A stretch of DNA of 9,318 nt from Chloroflexia bacterium (GCA_025928215.1 JAICJW010000163.1:1-9318); one strand, 5' to 3'. Counted from the first letter of the stretch, positions 1-6,407 are shown. Translations and numbers: made by a program. The notes: a model not told the origin generated them from the sequence alone.

Positions 1-1
1 G

Positions 2-1300
2 CCGGACGATATACACATCTGGCTCGGCACGGAATTCAAACCAGGCAAAGTCTATGAGGTCGTCTACCGGACGCGCCGCTGCCCGGTCGTCGGGGCGGGG
101 CTGCTCGCGGTGCGGGATGCGGTCTCCTTCCTCCGCTACAGCGATGCGGCGGATAACCCCTGCGCGGGGCGGATCGAGCAGGCGTACGGTTTCGGCATGT
201 CGCAGAGCGGGCGGTTCCTGCGCCATTTCCTGTACACCGGCCTGAACGTGGACGAGGCAGGGCGGCAGGTCTTCGACGGCATCAATATCCATGTCGCGGG
301 GGCGCGGCGCGGCGAGTTCAACCATCGCTTCGGGCAGCCCTCGCAGCAGCACATCCCCAGTTTCGGCCACCTGATGCCCTTCACCGACGATGACCAGACT
401 GATCCTCAGACCGGGCAGACGGACGGCCTGATGCGCCGCCAGCGCGCCCTCGGCGGCGTGCCGAAGGTCATCACAACGAATACCTCAGCGGAGTACTGGC
501 GCGGCGATGCCTCGCTCATCCACACGGATATTGCGGGAACGCGCGACAGCGAGCCGCCGGAAGATGCGCGCATCTACCTCTTCGCCAGCACGCAGCATGG
601 CCTCGGCAGCGTGCCGCTCGTGGATACCGATACGAACACCGGCGCGCGGGGCGTCCACGGCTTCAACGCGGTGGACTACGCGCCCCTTCTGCGCGCCGTT
701 CTCATCGCCCTCGACCGCTGGGTGACGGACGGCACACCGCCCCCGCCGAGTCGCTTCCCGCGCCTCGCGGATGGCACGGCAATTCCGGGTGCGTCCGTCT
801 TCACCGCCTATCACGGCATCCCCGGCGCGACGCCGCCCGACCCGGAATTGCTGCCGACCATTCGCCGCCTCGATCTCGGCCCCGATGCGGCGCGGGGCAT
901 CGGCCATTTCCCGGCAGTGGTGGGCGAGCGATACCCGCACTATGTCTCGGCGGTGGATGCGGATGGGAATGAGACGGGCGGCGTGCGGATGCCGGATGTG
1001 ATCGTACCCGCCGCCACCTACACCGGCTGGAACCCGCGCCATCCCGCGACGGGGGGCGCGGGTCAGATCATCCCGATGGAAGGCTCGACCTTCCCCTTCG
1101 CGACTACCGCCGAGGAACGCCGCCGCACCGGCGATCCGCGCCCCGCCCTCGCCGAGCGATACCGCGACCGCGCCGATTACCTCAATCGCGTTCGCACCGC
1201 CGCCGAGGAACTGGTGGCAGATCGCTACCTGCTCGCGGAGGATGTGCCGCTCGCCATCGCCATCGCCGCCGAACGATGGGACGCCTTCGCGTCATCGTAG
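2..1300 (+). CDS. Alpha/beta hydrolase domain protein, 5'-truncated by window edge
   Basis: This is the C-terminal 432 codons of a larger protein; the frame is open to the left edge, so the true start lies outside the window. The GTG at 110 is an internal valine, because homologous-looking sequence (VYEVVYRTRRCPVVG) precedes it. The protein resembles the 'alpha/beta hydrolase domain' family (Abhydrolase_10, PF20091). It has a nucleophile-elbow-like motif GFGMSQSGRFLRHF, with the candidate nucleophile Ser at 200-202. It also has an FNHRFGQPSQ stretch near 317-346 and a TQHG motif with a candidate catalytic His at 596-598. These motifs are seen; assigning them to the triad comes from family resemblance. 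The substrate is unknown; esterase or amide-hydrolase activity is possible. The gene converges on the S9 peptidase gene with 14 nt between stops and no obvious terminator hairpin. The family call is fairly safe, the function is not. Confidence 0.85.
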   Translation, partial: PDDIHIWLGTEFKPGKVYEVVYRTRRCPVVGAGLLAVRDAVSFLRYSDAADNPCAGRIEQAYGFGMSQSGRFLRHFLYTGLNVDEAGRQVFDGINIHVAGARRGEFNHRFGQPSQQHIPSFGHLMPFTDDDQTDPQTGQTDGLMRRQRALGGVPKVITTNTSAEYWRGDASLIHTDIAGTRDSEPPEDARIYLFASTQHGLGSVPLVDTDTNTGARGVHGFNAVDYAPLLRAVLIALDRWVTDGTPPPPSRFPRLADGTAIPGASVFTAYHGIPGATPPDPELLPTIRRLDLGPDAARGIGHFPAVVGERYPHYVSAVDADGNETGGVRMPDVIVPAATYTGWNPRHPATGGAGQIIPMEGSTFPFATTAEERRRTGDPRPALAERYRDRADYLNRVRTAAEELVADRYLLAEDVPLAIAIAAERWDAFASS

Positions 1301-1314
1301 GCCGGGGGTGAGGC

Positions 1315-3171
1315 TCATACGAACCGATCGAACCAATCGCAGACGCGCTGGACGAGATCGAGCTGGTGCATGCGCTCGTGGAAGCCGTGCTTCTGGCGTG
1401 GATAGATGACCAGTTCCGTCTCGACGCCCGCGCTCTTCAGGCTCCAGTGAAACTCCTGTGCCTGCGTGATCGGCACCCGCTTGTCCGCCTCACCACCGAC
1501 GAGCAGTGTCGGCGTTTTCACCTTGCCGACGTAGCGGATCGGCGAGCGCTCCCAGACCTGATCGGGTTCCTGATGAACGAGGCCAATGTTCCACGCATTC
1601 GCCGGGCCGATGTCCGTCGTGCCGATCTTGCTCACCCAGTTCGTTGGCGGCGCGCCCGCGACGGCCGCCTTGAAGCGATCCGTATGCCCGACAACCCATG
1701 CGGTCATGAAGCCGCCGTACGACCAGCCGCAGACGCCGAGCCGGTCCGGGTCCGCAATCCCCCGCGCAATGAGGTAATCCACGCCCGCCATAATATCTTC
1801 GTAATCGCCGCCGCCGAGGTCGAAGCGATTGGAGCGGGTGAAGGCCGCGCCCCGTCCGATTGAGCCGCGTGGGTTTGGCAGCAGCACCGCATAGCCACGC
1901 GCCGCGAGCGCCTGCCCCCAGTTGTGCGCGCCCATCCCGGAGCGCGGGCTGGAGACGCCCGCCGGGCCGCCGTGAATCTGCACGATCAGCGGCAGCGGTG
2001 CATCGCCCGCGCGCTCCGACGGCAGGAGAAGCCACCCCTCAATCCGCATGCCGTCCGCCGCCTGCCAACTGATCTGCTCCATCGGCCCGAGCGTCACCTC
2101 GGCCAGTTGCGGGTTGAGGTCTGTCAGGCAACGCGCCGCGCCATCGCCTCGCAGTGCGTATACCTCCGCCGAATGATCCGGAAGCGCGCAGGTGAACGCG
2201 ACCGTGCCATCCGCGACATCCACGCTGTCAATCCAGCCGCCAGACGGAGTAGGGAGGACGGAGGACGGAGAACTGAGCGCTAATTGTGAGACTTGACCGG
2301 CGATGCGATTGATAACGAGATGATCGCCCTGCCAGCCTGCCCATGCCAGCGATGTGTCGTCGTCATCGCGGGTATGGACGGCGTTGTCCGCCGTGTCAAT
2401 GATGAAGATGCGGGCATGGCTCGCCTCCGGCGCTTGCGCGGCGACGACAAGGATGCGCGCGCCATCGGCGGACCATGCCAGTTGACTGACGCCCATCCCG
2501 AGGCCGGTGAGCAGTTCGCGCTCGTCGCCCGTGCCATCCACCCGCCAGCGGAGGAGGCGGACATTGCCATACGTCGCCGCAAGGTCCTCCGAGGGCGAGA
2601 CGGCGGCGACGATCTCCGCGCCATCGGGTGAGAAGGCGAAGGCCCAGACATGCCCCCGCGCCGGGCCAAGCACCACCGGCGCGCCGCCATAAGCCGGGAC
2701 GACCGCGACGGCGTGTGGCCGCCACTGCTCACTCCAGACCTTGACATCGCTCTTCGGCTCGTCTTCCGCCGCGAGGGCACGGCGGCGGGCGGTGAAAGCG
2801 ATGGCCCGCCCATCGGGCCGCCATGCCGGGTTGGCGACACCGCCGAGCAGTTCGGTCAGCCGCACCGCTTCACCCCCACCGACGGCCACGCGATGCAACT
2901 GCGCCTCTCCCCGCTTGACGCGGTCAGCGAGGAAAGCGAGCGCCGCGCCGTCCGGCGACCAGCGCGGGGCGACGTTGTTGTGCTCGCTCCCGGTCACGGC
3001 ACGCGCGGCGGCGCTCCCGTCGGTGGGCACAATGTAGATCGTGCTCGTCGGATCGGTCTGCCGGTGGCCGACTGGCGCGAGACAGAAAGCAACGCGGCTG
3101 CCATCCGGCGCGACCCGCGGATCGGACGGCATACGAACATCGAGAGCAACATCGGGTGTGAACGGTCGCAT
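1315..3171 (-). CDS. S9-family (prolyl oligopeptidase-like) serine peptidase with PD40 propeller
   Basis: The 618-residue protein has the two-part layout of acylaminoacyl-peptidase/dipeptidyl aminopeptidase-like S9 enzymes. An N-terminal TolB/PD40-type beta-propeller spans about residues 1-350, with repeated blade motifs such as RVAPDGSRVAF, RWSPDGAALAF, AWRPDGRAIAF and AFSPDGAEIV. A C-terminal alpha/beta hydrolase spans about 375-618. The catalytic residues are all present: Ser484 in GWSYGG, Asp563 in GEADKRVP and His595 in KHGF; HGGP at 400-403 is the usual oxyanion region. No signal peptide or TM segment is seen, so a cytoplasmic peptidase acting on short peptides or N-acylated peptides is likely. 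The ATG at 3171 is preceded by GAGGT with a short spacer (3 nt). Residues about 299-311 are a Ser/Pro-rich stretch encoded by a heptamer repeat. The exact S9 subfamily is not certain. Confidence 0.95.
   Translation of the reverse strand: MRPFTPDVALDVRMPSDPRVAPDGSRVAFCLAPVGHRQTDPTSTIYIVPTDGSAAARAVTGSEHNNVAPRWSPDGAALAFLADRVKRGEAQLHRVAVGGGEAVRLTELLGGVANPAWRPDGRAIAFTARRRALAAEDEPKSDVKVWSEQWRPHAVAVVPAYGGAPVVLGPARGHVWAFAFSPDGAEIVAAVSPSEDLAATYGNVRLLRWRVDGTGDERELLTGLGMGVSQLAWSADGARILVVAAQAPEASHARIFIIDTADNAVHTRDDDDTSLAWAGWQGDHLVINRIAGQVSQLALSSPSSVLPTPSGGWIDSVDVADGTVAFTCALPDHSAEVYALRGDGAARCLTDLNPQLAEVTLGPMEQISWQAADGMRIEGWLLLPSERAGDAPLPLIVQIHGGPAGVSSPRSGMGAHNWGQALAARGYAVLLPNPRGSIGRGAAFTRSNRFDLGGGDYEDIMAGVDYLIARGIADPDRLGVCGWSYGGFMTAWVVGHTDRFKAAVAGAPPTNWVSKIGTTDIGPANAWNIGLVHQEPDQVWERSPIRYVGKVKTPTLLVGGEADKRVPITQAQEFHWSLKSAGVETELVIYPRQKHGFHERMHQLDLVQRVCDWFDRFV
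2244..2278. repeat. In-gene array of five degenerate heptanucleotides
   Basis: On the plus strand the units read ACGGAGT, AGGGAGG, ACGGAGG, ACGGAGA and ACTGAGC, five consecutive 7-mers with no gaps. The array lies within the S9 peptidase gene, where the minus strand encodes a Ser/Pro-rich segment (about SSPSSVLPTPSG) in the propeller part. The 7-bp period is like that of the two intergenic arrays in this window, although the unit sequences differ. It resembles in kind the short tandemly repeated heptanucleotides (STRRs) described in filamentous cyanobacteria. Confidence 0.7.
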
Positions 3172-3180
3172 AGTACCTCA

Positions 3181-3217
3181 CAGTCGGCGGTCGGCGGTCG
3201 TCAGTGGGAACAGTGGG
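3181..3217. repeat. Intergenic heptanucleotide array (CAGTCGG/CGGTCGG type)
   Basis: The units CAGTCGG, CGGTCGG, CGGTCGT and CAGTGGG are contiguous 7-mers. A further CAGTGGG follows after two bases (3211-3217). The array fills the space between the proposed minus-strand promoter and the ribosome binding site of the S9 peptidase, so it would form most of that mRNA's 5' leader. Confidence 0.65.
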
Positions 3218-3227
3218 TGACAGACGC

Positions 3228-3236
3228 ATGATAGCA
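3228..3236 (-). promoter_or_regulatory. Candidate extended -10 promoter for the S9 peptidase
   Basis: Read on the minus strand this is TGC followed by TATCAT, an extended -10 element with five of six bases matching TATAAT. Transcription would begin near 3221, about 50 nt upstream of the peptidase ATG. No convincing -35 hexamer is seen 16-18 bp upstream, as is allowed for extended -10 promoters. Confidence 0.4.
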
Positions 3237-3264
3237 GGTCGCGGGGGAATCCTGACCCCCGACC
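3237..3264. other. Interrupted palindrome between divergent promoters
   Basis: GGTC, a GC bulge, GGGGG, an 8-nt centre AATCCTGA, then CCCCC and GACC form an almost perfect inverted repeat. It sits exactly between the two proposed divergent -10 elements, over both -35 regions. That is where a regulator could control the peptidase and the MFS exporter together. The symmetry is seen; the operator role is inferred, and a G/C-run coincidence in GC-rich DNA is possible. Confidence 0.35.
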
Positions 3265-3266
3265 GA

Positions 3267-3275
3267 TGGTATGCT
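3267..3275 (+). promoter_or_regulatory. Candidate extended -10 promoter for the MFS_3 exporter
   Basis: TG, one base, then TATGCT (four of six matches to TATAAT) make an extended -10 element. The predicted start is near 3282, giving a leader of about 57 nt that contains the hairpin at 3298-3320. No good -35 hexamer is seen. Confidence 0.3.
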
Positions 3276-3297
3276 TGGGCGCACTTTCGGGTAATCG

Positions 3298-3320
3298 CGA
3301 CGGCGTGCGGCACGCCGTCG
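3298..3320 (+). other. Perfect 10-bp leader hairpin upstream of the MFS_3 gene
   Basis: The arms CGACGGCGTG and CACGCCGTCG are exact reverse complements around a 3-nt loop CGG. The stem ends 6 nt before the ribosome binding site of the exporter gene. There is no T-run, so it is not an intrinsic terminator. It may shape translation or mRNA stability, or act as an operator dyad. Confidence 0.5.
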
Positions 3321-3326
3321 GGCGGG

Positions 3327-3332
3327 AAAGGA
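3327..3332 (+). promoter_or_regulatory. Shine-Dalgarno site fixing the GTG start of the MFS_3 gene
   Basis: AAAGGA lies 6 nt before the GTG at 3339. The frame is open upstream to an ATG at 3204. That longer start would lie inside the heptamer array and would run the coding region through the promoter and hairpin, so 3339 is preferred. Confidence 0.6.
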
Positions 3333-3338
3333 ACCCTG

Positions 3339-4556
3339 GTGACGCCGTTTCGGTCGGCTGCGTTTCGCTGGCTCTGGTGCTCGACGACGGCCTCGGCGGG
3401 CGCCCAGACGATGGAGCGCACGACCACCGCCTGGCTGGCGCTACAAGCGGGCGGCGGGGCATTCGCGGTCGGGCTGGTCTTCGCCGCCCGATCGTTGCCG
3501 TCGCTGCTCTTCGGGCTGGCGGCGGGCACGATCGCCGACCGGACCGACCGGCGCCGCCAATTGCTGATGGTTGCCGGCGCGTCGTTCTCCTTGATGGCGG
3601 CCCTCGGCTGGCTCGTCGGGGCGGGAACAATTCGCGTCTGGCAGGTGATCGCGATTTCGTTCGCCGCCGGTTGTGTGCAGGCGTTCGACACACCGGCGCG
3701 GCAGGCGCTCGTCCTCGATACCACCCCCCGTGAGATCGCGCCGAACGCGATGGCCCTGAACGCTCTGGCCGCGCGGCTCTTCGGTGCGCTCGGCGCGTTC
3801 GGCGCCGGTGTGCTCATCCCGGTGATCGGCGTCGCGCATTGCTACTTCGTCATTGCTGTCGCGTATGGGCTGGTAGTGGCGTTCATTACCGCCCTGCGGG
3901 TGCCGCGCGGGAGCCGTGTTCCCGTCGTCCATCCGCCGTTCGGGCGCGCGCTCCGGGACGCGGCGCGGCTGATCACCGCGATCCCGGCGGTCCGCACGCT
4001 GACAATCTCCGGGATCGCCTGCGAGGTGTTCGCCTTCTCCTACAACAGCGCGCTACCCGTCGTCGCGCGGGATGTCCTCATGGCCGGCCCCGAAGGTCTC
4101 GGGACGCTGAACGCCGCCGCGTCGGTCGGTGGGACGATCGCCCTCGTGCTGCTTTCGCTGCTCGCGGGACGGGTGCGGCGCGAGCCGCTGATCGGGGGGA
4201 TCTTCGTCGCGTATGGCGCGTCCCTCATCGTGCTGGCCGCGACGCACGATCTGCGGGTCGCCGCAGCGGTGCTGGTCGTGACGGGCCTCTGCGCCGGGGC
4301 ATTCGATGTCCTCCAGCAGACGCTCATCCAGATGGCGGTGCCGGAGGAGCAGCGCGGACGGGCGATTGGCATCTGGGTGCTCGGCGTCGGCTCGGCGCCC
4401 GTCGGCAATCTCGAAATGGGGGCGCTGATCGCCGCGCTCGGCGCGCCGAGCGCGCTGCTCATCAACGGCGCGCTGGCCATCGCATCGGCGGGGATGCTGC
4501 TGGCACGCTCGCCCAGCTATCGGTGGCGATTGCGGGTACGGCCTGAGTCCGACTGA
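3339..4556 (+). CDS. MFS transporter, EntS/MFS_3-like exporter
   Basis: From the GTG at 3339 the product is 405 residues, the usual size of 12-TM exporters in the MFS_3 group (enterobactin exporter EntS-like). The N-terminus TPFRSAAFRWLWCS is typical of this group, where a short cytoplasmic FRNRNFR-type stretch leads into TM1. MFS motif A is visible as GTIADRTDRRR at residues 63-73, in the loop between TM2 and TM3. Multiple hydrophobic segments rich in Gly/Ala follow, ending in a short basic tail. The role is proton-driven export of a small molecule; the substrate cannot be read from sequence. The gene is divergent from the S9 peptidase and shares its control region. No binding-protein or biosynthesis genes lie beside it to suggest a siderophore. 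Confidence 0.9.
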   Translation: MTPFRSAAFRWLWCSTTASAGAQTMERTTTAWLALQAGGGAFAVGLVFAARSLPSLLFGLAAGTIADRTDRRRQLLMVAGASFSLMAALGWLVGAGTIRVWQVIAISFAAGCVQAFDTPARQALVLDTTPREIAPNAMALNALAARLFGALGAFGAGVLIPVIGVAHCYFVIAVAYGLVVAFITALRVPRGSRVPVVHPPFGRALRDAARLITAIPAVRTLTISGIACEVFAFSYNSALPVVARDVLMAGPEGLGTLNAAASVGGTIALVLLSLLAGRVRREPLIGGIFVAYGASLIVLAATHDLRVAAAVLVVTGLCAGAFDVLQQTLIQMAVPEEQRGRAIGIWVLGVGSAPVGNLEMGALIAALGAPSALLINGALAIASAGMLLARSPSYRWRLRVRPESD

Positions 4557-4663
4557 GCCGCGATGTAATCGTGGAATACTGGCGCGGTCGCTCCGCTTTG
4601 TGAAGATGAACGGATCGCCATCGTCTGACGCGATAGGTTTGCCATAGGATATGAAGGGGTGGA

Positions 4664-4717
4664 GCAGGCTGAAGCCTGCATTCCTGGGTCGGCAGGCGGA
4701 ATCTGCCCAACGGGCAG
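4664..4717. repeat. Cluster of small GCAGGC-type palindromes (REP-like)
   Basis: GCAGGCTGAAGCCTGC (4664-4679) is a 6-bp-arm palindrome with a TGAA loop. A diverged copy, GGCAGGCGGAATCTGCC, follows at 4691-4707. CTGCCC-AAC-GGGCAG (4703-4717) is a third hairpin that shares bases with the second, so the two cannot form together. There is no T-run, so a simple intrinsic terminator for the MFS gene is not supported. The arrangement looks like a repetitive extragenic palindrome pair. The rest of 4557-4750 shows nothing clear. Confidence 0.5.
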
Positions 4718-4735
4718 CCGCTCACCCTATCCAGC

Positions 4736-4742
4736 AAGGGGG
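4736..4742 (+). promoter_or_regulatory. Shine-Dalgarno site fixing the GTG start of the channel gene
   Basis: AAGGGGG is 8 nt before the GTG at 4751 but only 2 nt before the in-frame TTG at 4745. The GTG is therefore the likelier start. Confidence 0.6.
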
Positions 4743-4750
4743 AATTGCCG

Positions 4751-5839
4751 GTGCGGATCGTCGTTGCACTGATTGGCCTGCTGGTCGTCGTCACCGTCCT
4801 GTGGGATGCCTTCGAGACGATCATTTTGCCCCGGCGCGTCAATCGTCAGTTCCGGCTCACCCGGCTCTTCTACCGCGGGACGTGGATGGCGTGGTCGTCC
4901 GTGGCCCGGCACGGCAAACGGCGGCACGACACCTATCTCAGCCTCTACGGGCCGCTCTCGCTCATCGTCCTGCTCGTCGTCTGGGCGGGCGGGCTGATCC
5001 TCGGCTTCGGTATCCTGCAGTGGGGGTGCGGCTCACACGTCCTGACGACCGACGGTACGCGGAGTTTCGGCACCGATCTCTACGCCAGCGGCACGACCTT
5101 CTTCACGCTCGGCCTCGGCGACGTAATTCCGCGCAACACGCTGGCACGCATCGTCACAGTCATCGAAGCGGGCGTCGGTTTCGGCTTCCTCGGCCTCGTT
5201 ATCACCTATCTGCCGATCCTCTATCAGGCGTTCTCGCGGCGAGAAGTGGCGATCTCGCTGCTCGACGCGCGGGCCGGATCGCCACCGCGCGCGGTCGAAC
5301 TGATCCGCCGCCTCGGGGAATATGACGACCTCGCCTCACTCCGCCCGCTGCTGCTCGAATGGGAGCGGTGGTGCGGCGAACTATTGGAAAGCTTGCTCTC
5401 CTATCCCTCCCTCGCCTACTTCCGCTCCCAACACGATAACCAATCGTGGCTGGCCGCACTGACGATGATGCTCGATGCCTCCGCACTCGTCCTCGTCGGC
5501 GTGGAGGGCGCACCGGCCGGCCCCGCGCGGCTCGTCTTTGCGATGGGCCGGCACGCGATCGTGGACATCTGCCAGTATCTCGACACGCCGCCCATTAAGC
5601 CGACCGCCGACCGGCTGCCGCCGGATGAGGTCGCCCGCATGCGCGCGATCCTCGCCGCCGATGGCGTGCCATTGCGGGAGGACGAGACGATCGCCGCGCG
5701 TCTGCGCGAACTGCGCCATCTCTATGAACCGTTCGTGAATGGCGCGGCGATCCGCTTGCTTCTCACCCTCCCGCCGTGGATGCCCGATCCCGACGCGAAG
5801 GACAACTGGGAAACGACCGCGTGGGACGACGTGCTGTGA
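4751..5839 (+). CDS. Potassium-channel-like 2-TM/P-loop membrane protein with TLGLGD filter
   Basis: The 362-residue product has a hydrophobic N-terminal segment (about residues 2-18) followed by a basic loop. An Ion_trans_2-type pore module comes next: TM at about 66-90, a pore helix and filter at about 108-124 (SGTTFFTLGLGD), and TM at about 133-160. A soluble C-terminal region of about 200 residues remains. The filter reads T-L-G-L-G-D where classical K+ channels have T-V-G-Y-G-D, so the central Tyr is Leu. The N-terminal WDAFETIILPRR stretch resembles a group of bacterial proteins usually annotated as potassium channel family or ion channel. The C-terminal part has no RCK/TrkA-N glycine-rich Rossmann motif that I can see and is otherwise unrecognised. 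Ion selectivity is therefore uncertain. The gene stands alone between the MFS gene and the GlsB-like gene. Confidence 0.8.
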   Translation: MRIVVALIGLLVVVTVLWDAFETIILPRRVNRQFRLTRLFYRGTWMAWSSVARHGKRRHDTYLSLYGPLSLIVLLVVWAGGLILGFGILQWGCGSHVLTTDGTRSFGTDLYASGTTFFTLGLGDVIPRNTLARIVTVIEAGVGFGFLGLVITYLPILYQAFSRREVAISLLDARAGSPPRAVELIRRLGEYDDLASLRPLLLEWERWCGELLESLLSYPSLAYFRSQHDNQSWLAALTMMLDASALVLVGVEGAPAGPARLVFAMGRHAIVDICQYLDTPPIKPTADRLPPDEVARMRAILAADGVPLREDETIAARLRELRHLYEPFVNGAAIRLLLTLPPWMPDPDAKDNWETTAWDDVL

Positions 5840-5865
5840 GCGCAGTGAGCAGTGAGCAATGAGCA
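5836..5865. repeat. Heptanucleotide array (GTGAGCA) starting at the channel stop codon
   Basis: GTGAGCG (5836-5842), CA, then GTGAGCA, GTGAGCA and ATGAGCA make a short 7-bp periodic array. Its first unit contains the TGA stop of the channel gene. It ends 6 nt before the -35 hexamer of the next promoter. It is the third array with a 7-bp period in this window. Confidence 0.65.
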
Positions 5866-5871
5866 GAGATA

Positions 5872-5900
5872 TTGACAAGTCATACGATGATCCGTATAAT
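5872..5900 (+). promoter_or_regulatory. Consensus sigma70-type promoter of the GlsB-like gene
   Basis: TTGACA (5872-5877) and TATAAT (5895-5900) are both exact consensus hexamers with the optimal 17-bp spacer. Transcription should start near 5907, giving a leader of about 140 nt before the ATG at 6047. A full-consensus promoter would be strong when free, which fits one held down by the overlapping operator dyads. Nothing recognisable is seen in the leader beyond weak short inverted repeats. Confidence 0.9.
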
Positions 5901-5913
5901 ACGAGTAGTCGTA
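5883..5913. promoter_or_regulatory. Tandem TACG-N6-CGTA operator dyads at the GlsB-like promoter
   Basis: The first dyad is TACG-ATGATC-CGTA (5883-5896), with A and T flanks extending the symmetry to ATACG and CGTAT. The second is TACG-AGTAGT-CGTA (5900-5913). They start 17 bp apart and cover the spacer, the -10 and the transcription start. The same pair in the same register occurs at the marR promoter, which points to the adjacent MarR-family protein as the binder. Binding is inferred. Confidence 0.7.
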
Positions 5914-6046
5914 CGATTCATGGGTGCGCGGGTAGCGATCTATCCCTACCGACGCCTGCGGTCTCCGCCCCTCTCGGTCACGCTCCCCACGATCCATGAT
6001 CTATTTGCCGTCGGCATGTCCTGCTGATCGGCAGAGGAGGTGCAGC

Positions 6047-6337
6047 ATGGTTGTGTTCGCATCGTTGGCCGGAGCCAACTGGTTCTGGGGGGTCATCTTG
6101 TGGATCATCGTTGGGTTGGTCGCCGGCTGGCTGATCCATTCGGCGGTTCGCTCGGGTCGCACGGGGATGGGTACGGATCTCATCGCGGGGCTGATCGGTG
6201 GCGTGATCGCCGGGATCATCATGGGCTTCTTCGTCAGTGGCGCCGGTTTCTGGTGGGCGGTGCTGGTCGCCTTCGTCGTCGGGCTGATCGTGGACTGGAT
6301 CGTCCGCGCATCCGCGGGGAACCGCCAGGCAGTCTGA
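6047..6337 (+). CDS. GlsB/YeaQ/YmgE-family small membrane protein (transglycosylase-associated)
   Basis: The 96-residue protein has three hydrophobic segments at about 13-33, 43-62 and 66-88. It has the glycine-patterned core of the transglycosylase-associated (PF04226) family, for example GLVAGWL and DLIAGLIGGVIAG. The family is linked to general stress responses; its molecular function is not established. The ATG at 6047 has a strong AGGAGG six nt upstream, so it is preferred over an in-frame ATG at 5996. It is a single-gene transcript between a consensus promoter and an intrinsic terminator. Its promoter carries the same operator pair as the marR promoter, suggesting joint control with the efflux pump. 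Confidence 0.88.
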   Translation: MVVFASLAGANWFWGVILWIIVGLVAGWLIHSAVRSGRTGMGTDLIAGLIGGVIAGIIMGFFVSGAGFWWAVLVAFVVGLIVDWIVRASAGNRQAV

Positions 6338-6360
6338 GCGAGACCGAGACAACTACCACG

Positions 6361-6388
6361 GAGCCGCCTCAATCGGGGCGGCTCTTTT
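6361..6388 (+). terminator. Rho-independent terminator after the GlsB-like gene
   Basis: GAGCCGCC (6361-6368) and GGCGGCTC (6377-6384) form a perfect 8-bp stem with an 8-nt loop, followed directly by TTTT. It lies 24 nt after the stop and 20 nt before the marR -35 element, separating the two transcripts. Confidence 0.88.
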
Positions 6389-6407
6389 CAGCGGTGGCGC
6401 GTCGGGC

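Noticed and set aside
485..1042. Minus-strand open frame of 185 codons within the hydrolase gene
   Set aside because: It lies opposite a well-supported coding region, has an Arg-rich composition and no recognisable domain.
3204..3338. N-terminal extension of the MFS_3 protein from an upstream ATG
   Set aside because: The extension would be encoded by the heptamer array, the palindrome, the candidate promoter and the leader hairpin. The GTG at 3339 has a proper ribosome binding site and matches the family's N-terminus.
2924..3817. Minus-strand open frame of 297 codons across the divergent promoter region
   Set aside because: It overlaps the peptidase and MFS genes in other frames. The predicted peptide is Arg/Ser/Ala/Pro-rich low-complexity sequence typical of GC-rich shadow frames, and it crosses the promoters and repeats.
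4624..4653. Possible promoter for the channel gene (CTGACG, 17 bp, GATATG)
   Set aside because: Only four and three positions match the consensus hexamers, which is too weak to claim.
5996..6046. Longer start for the GlsB-like protein at the ATG at 5996
   Set aside because: The extra 17 residues are unlike the family's N-terminus, and the strong AGGAGG site is placed for the ATG at 6047.
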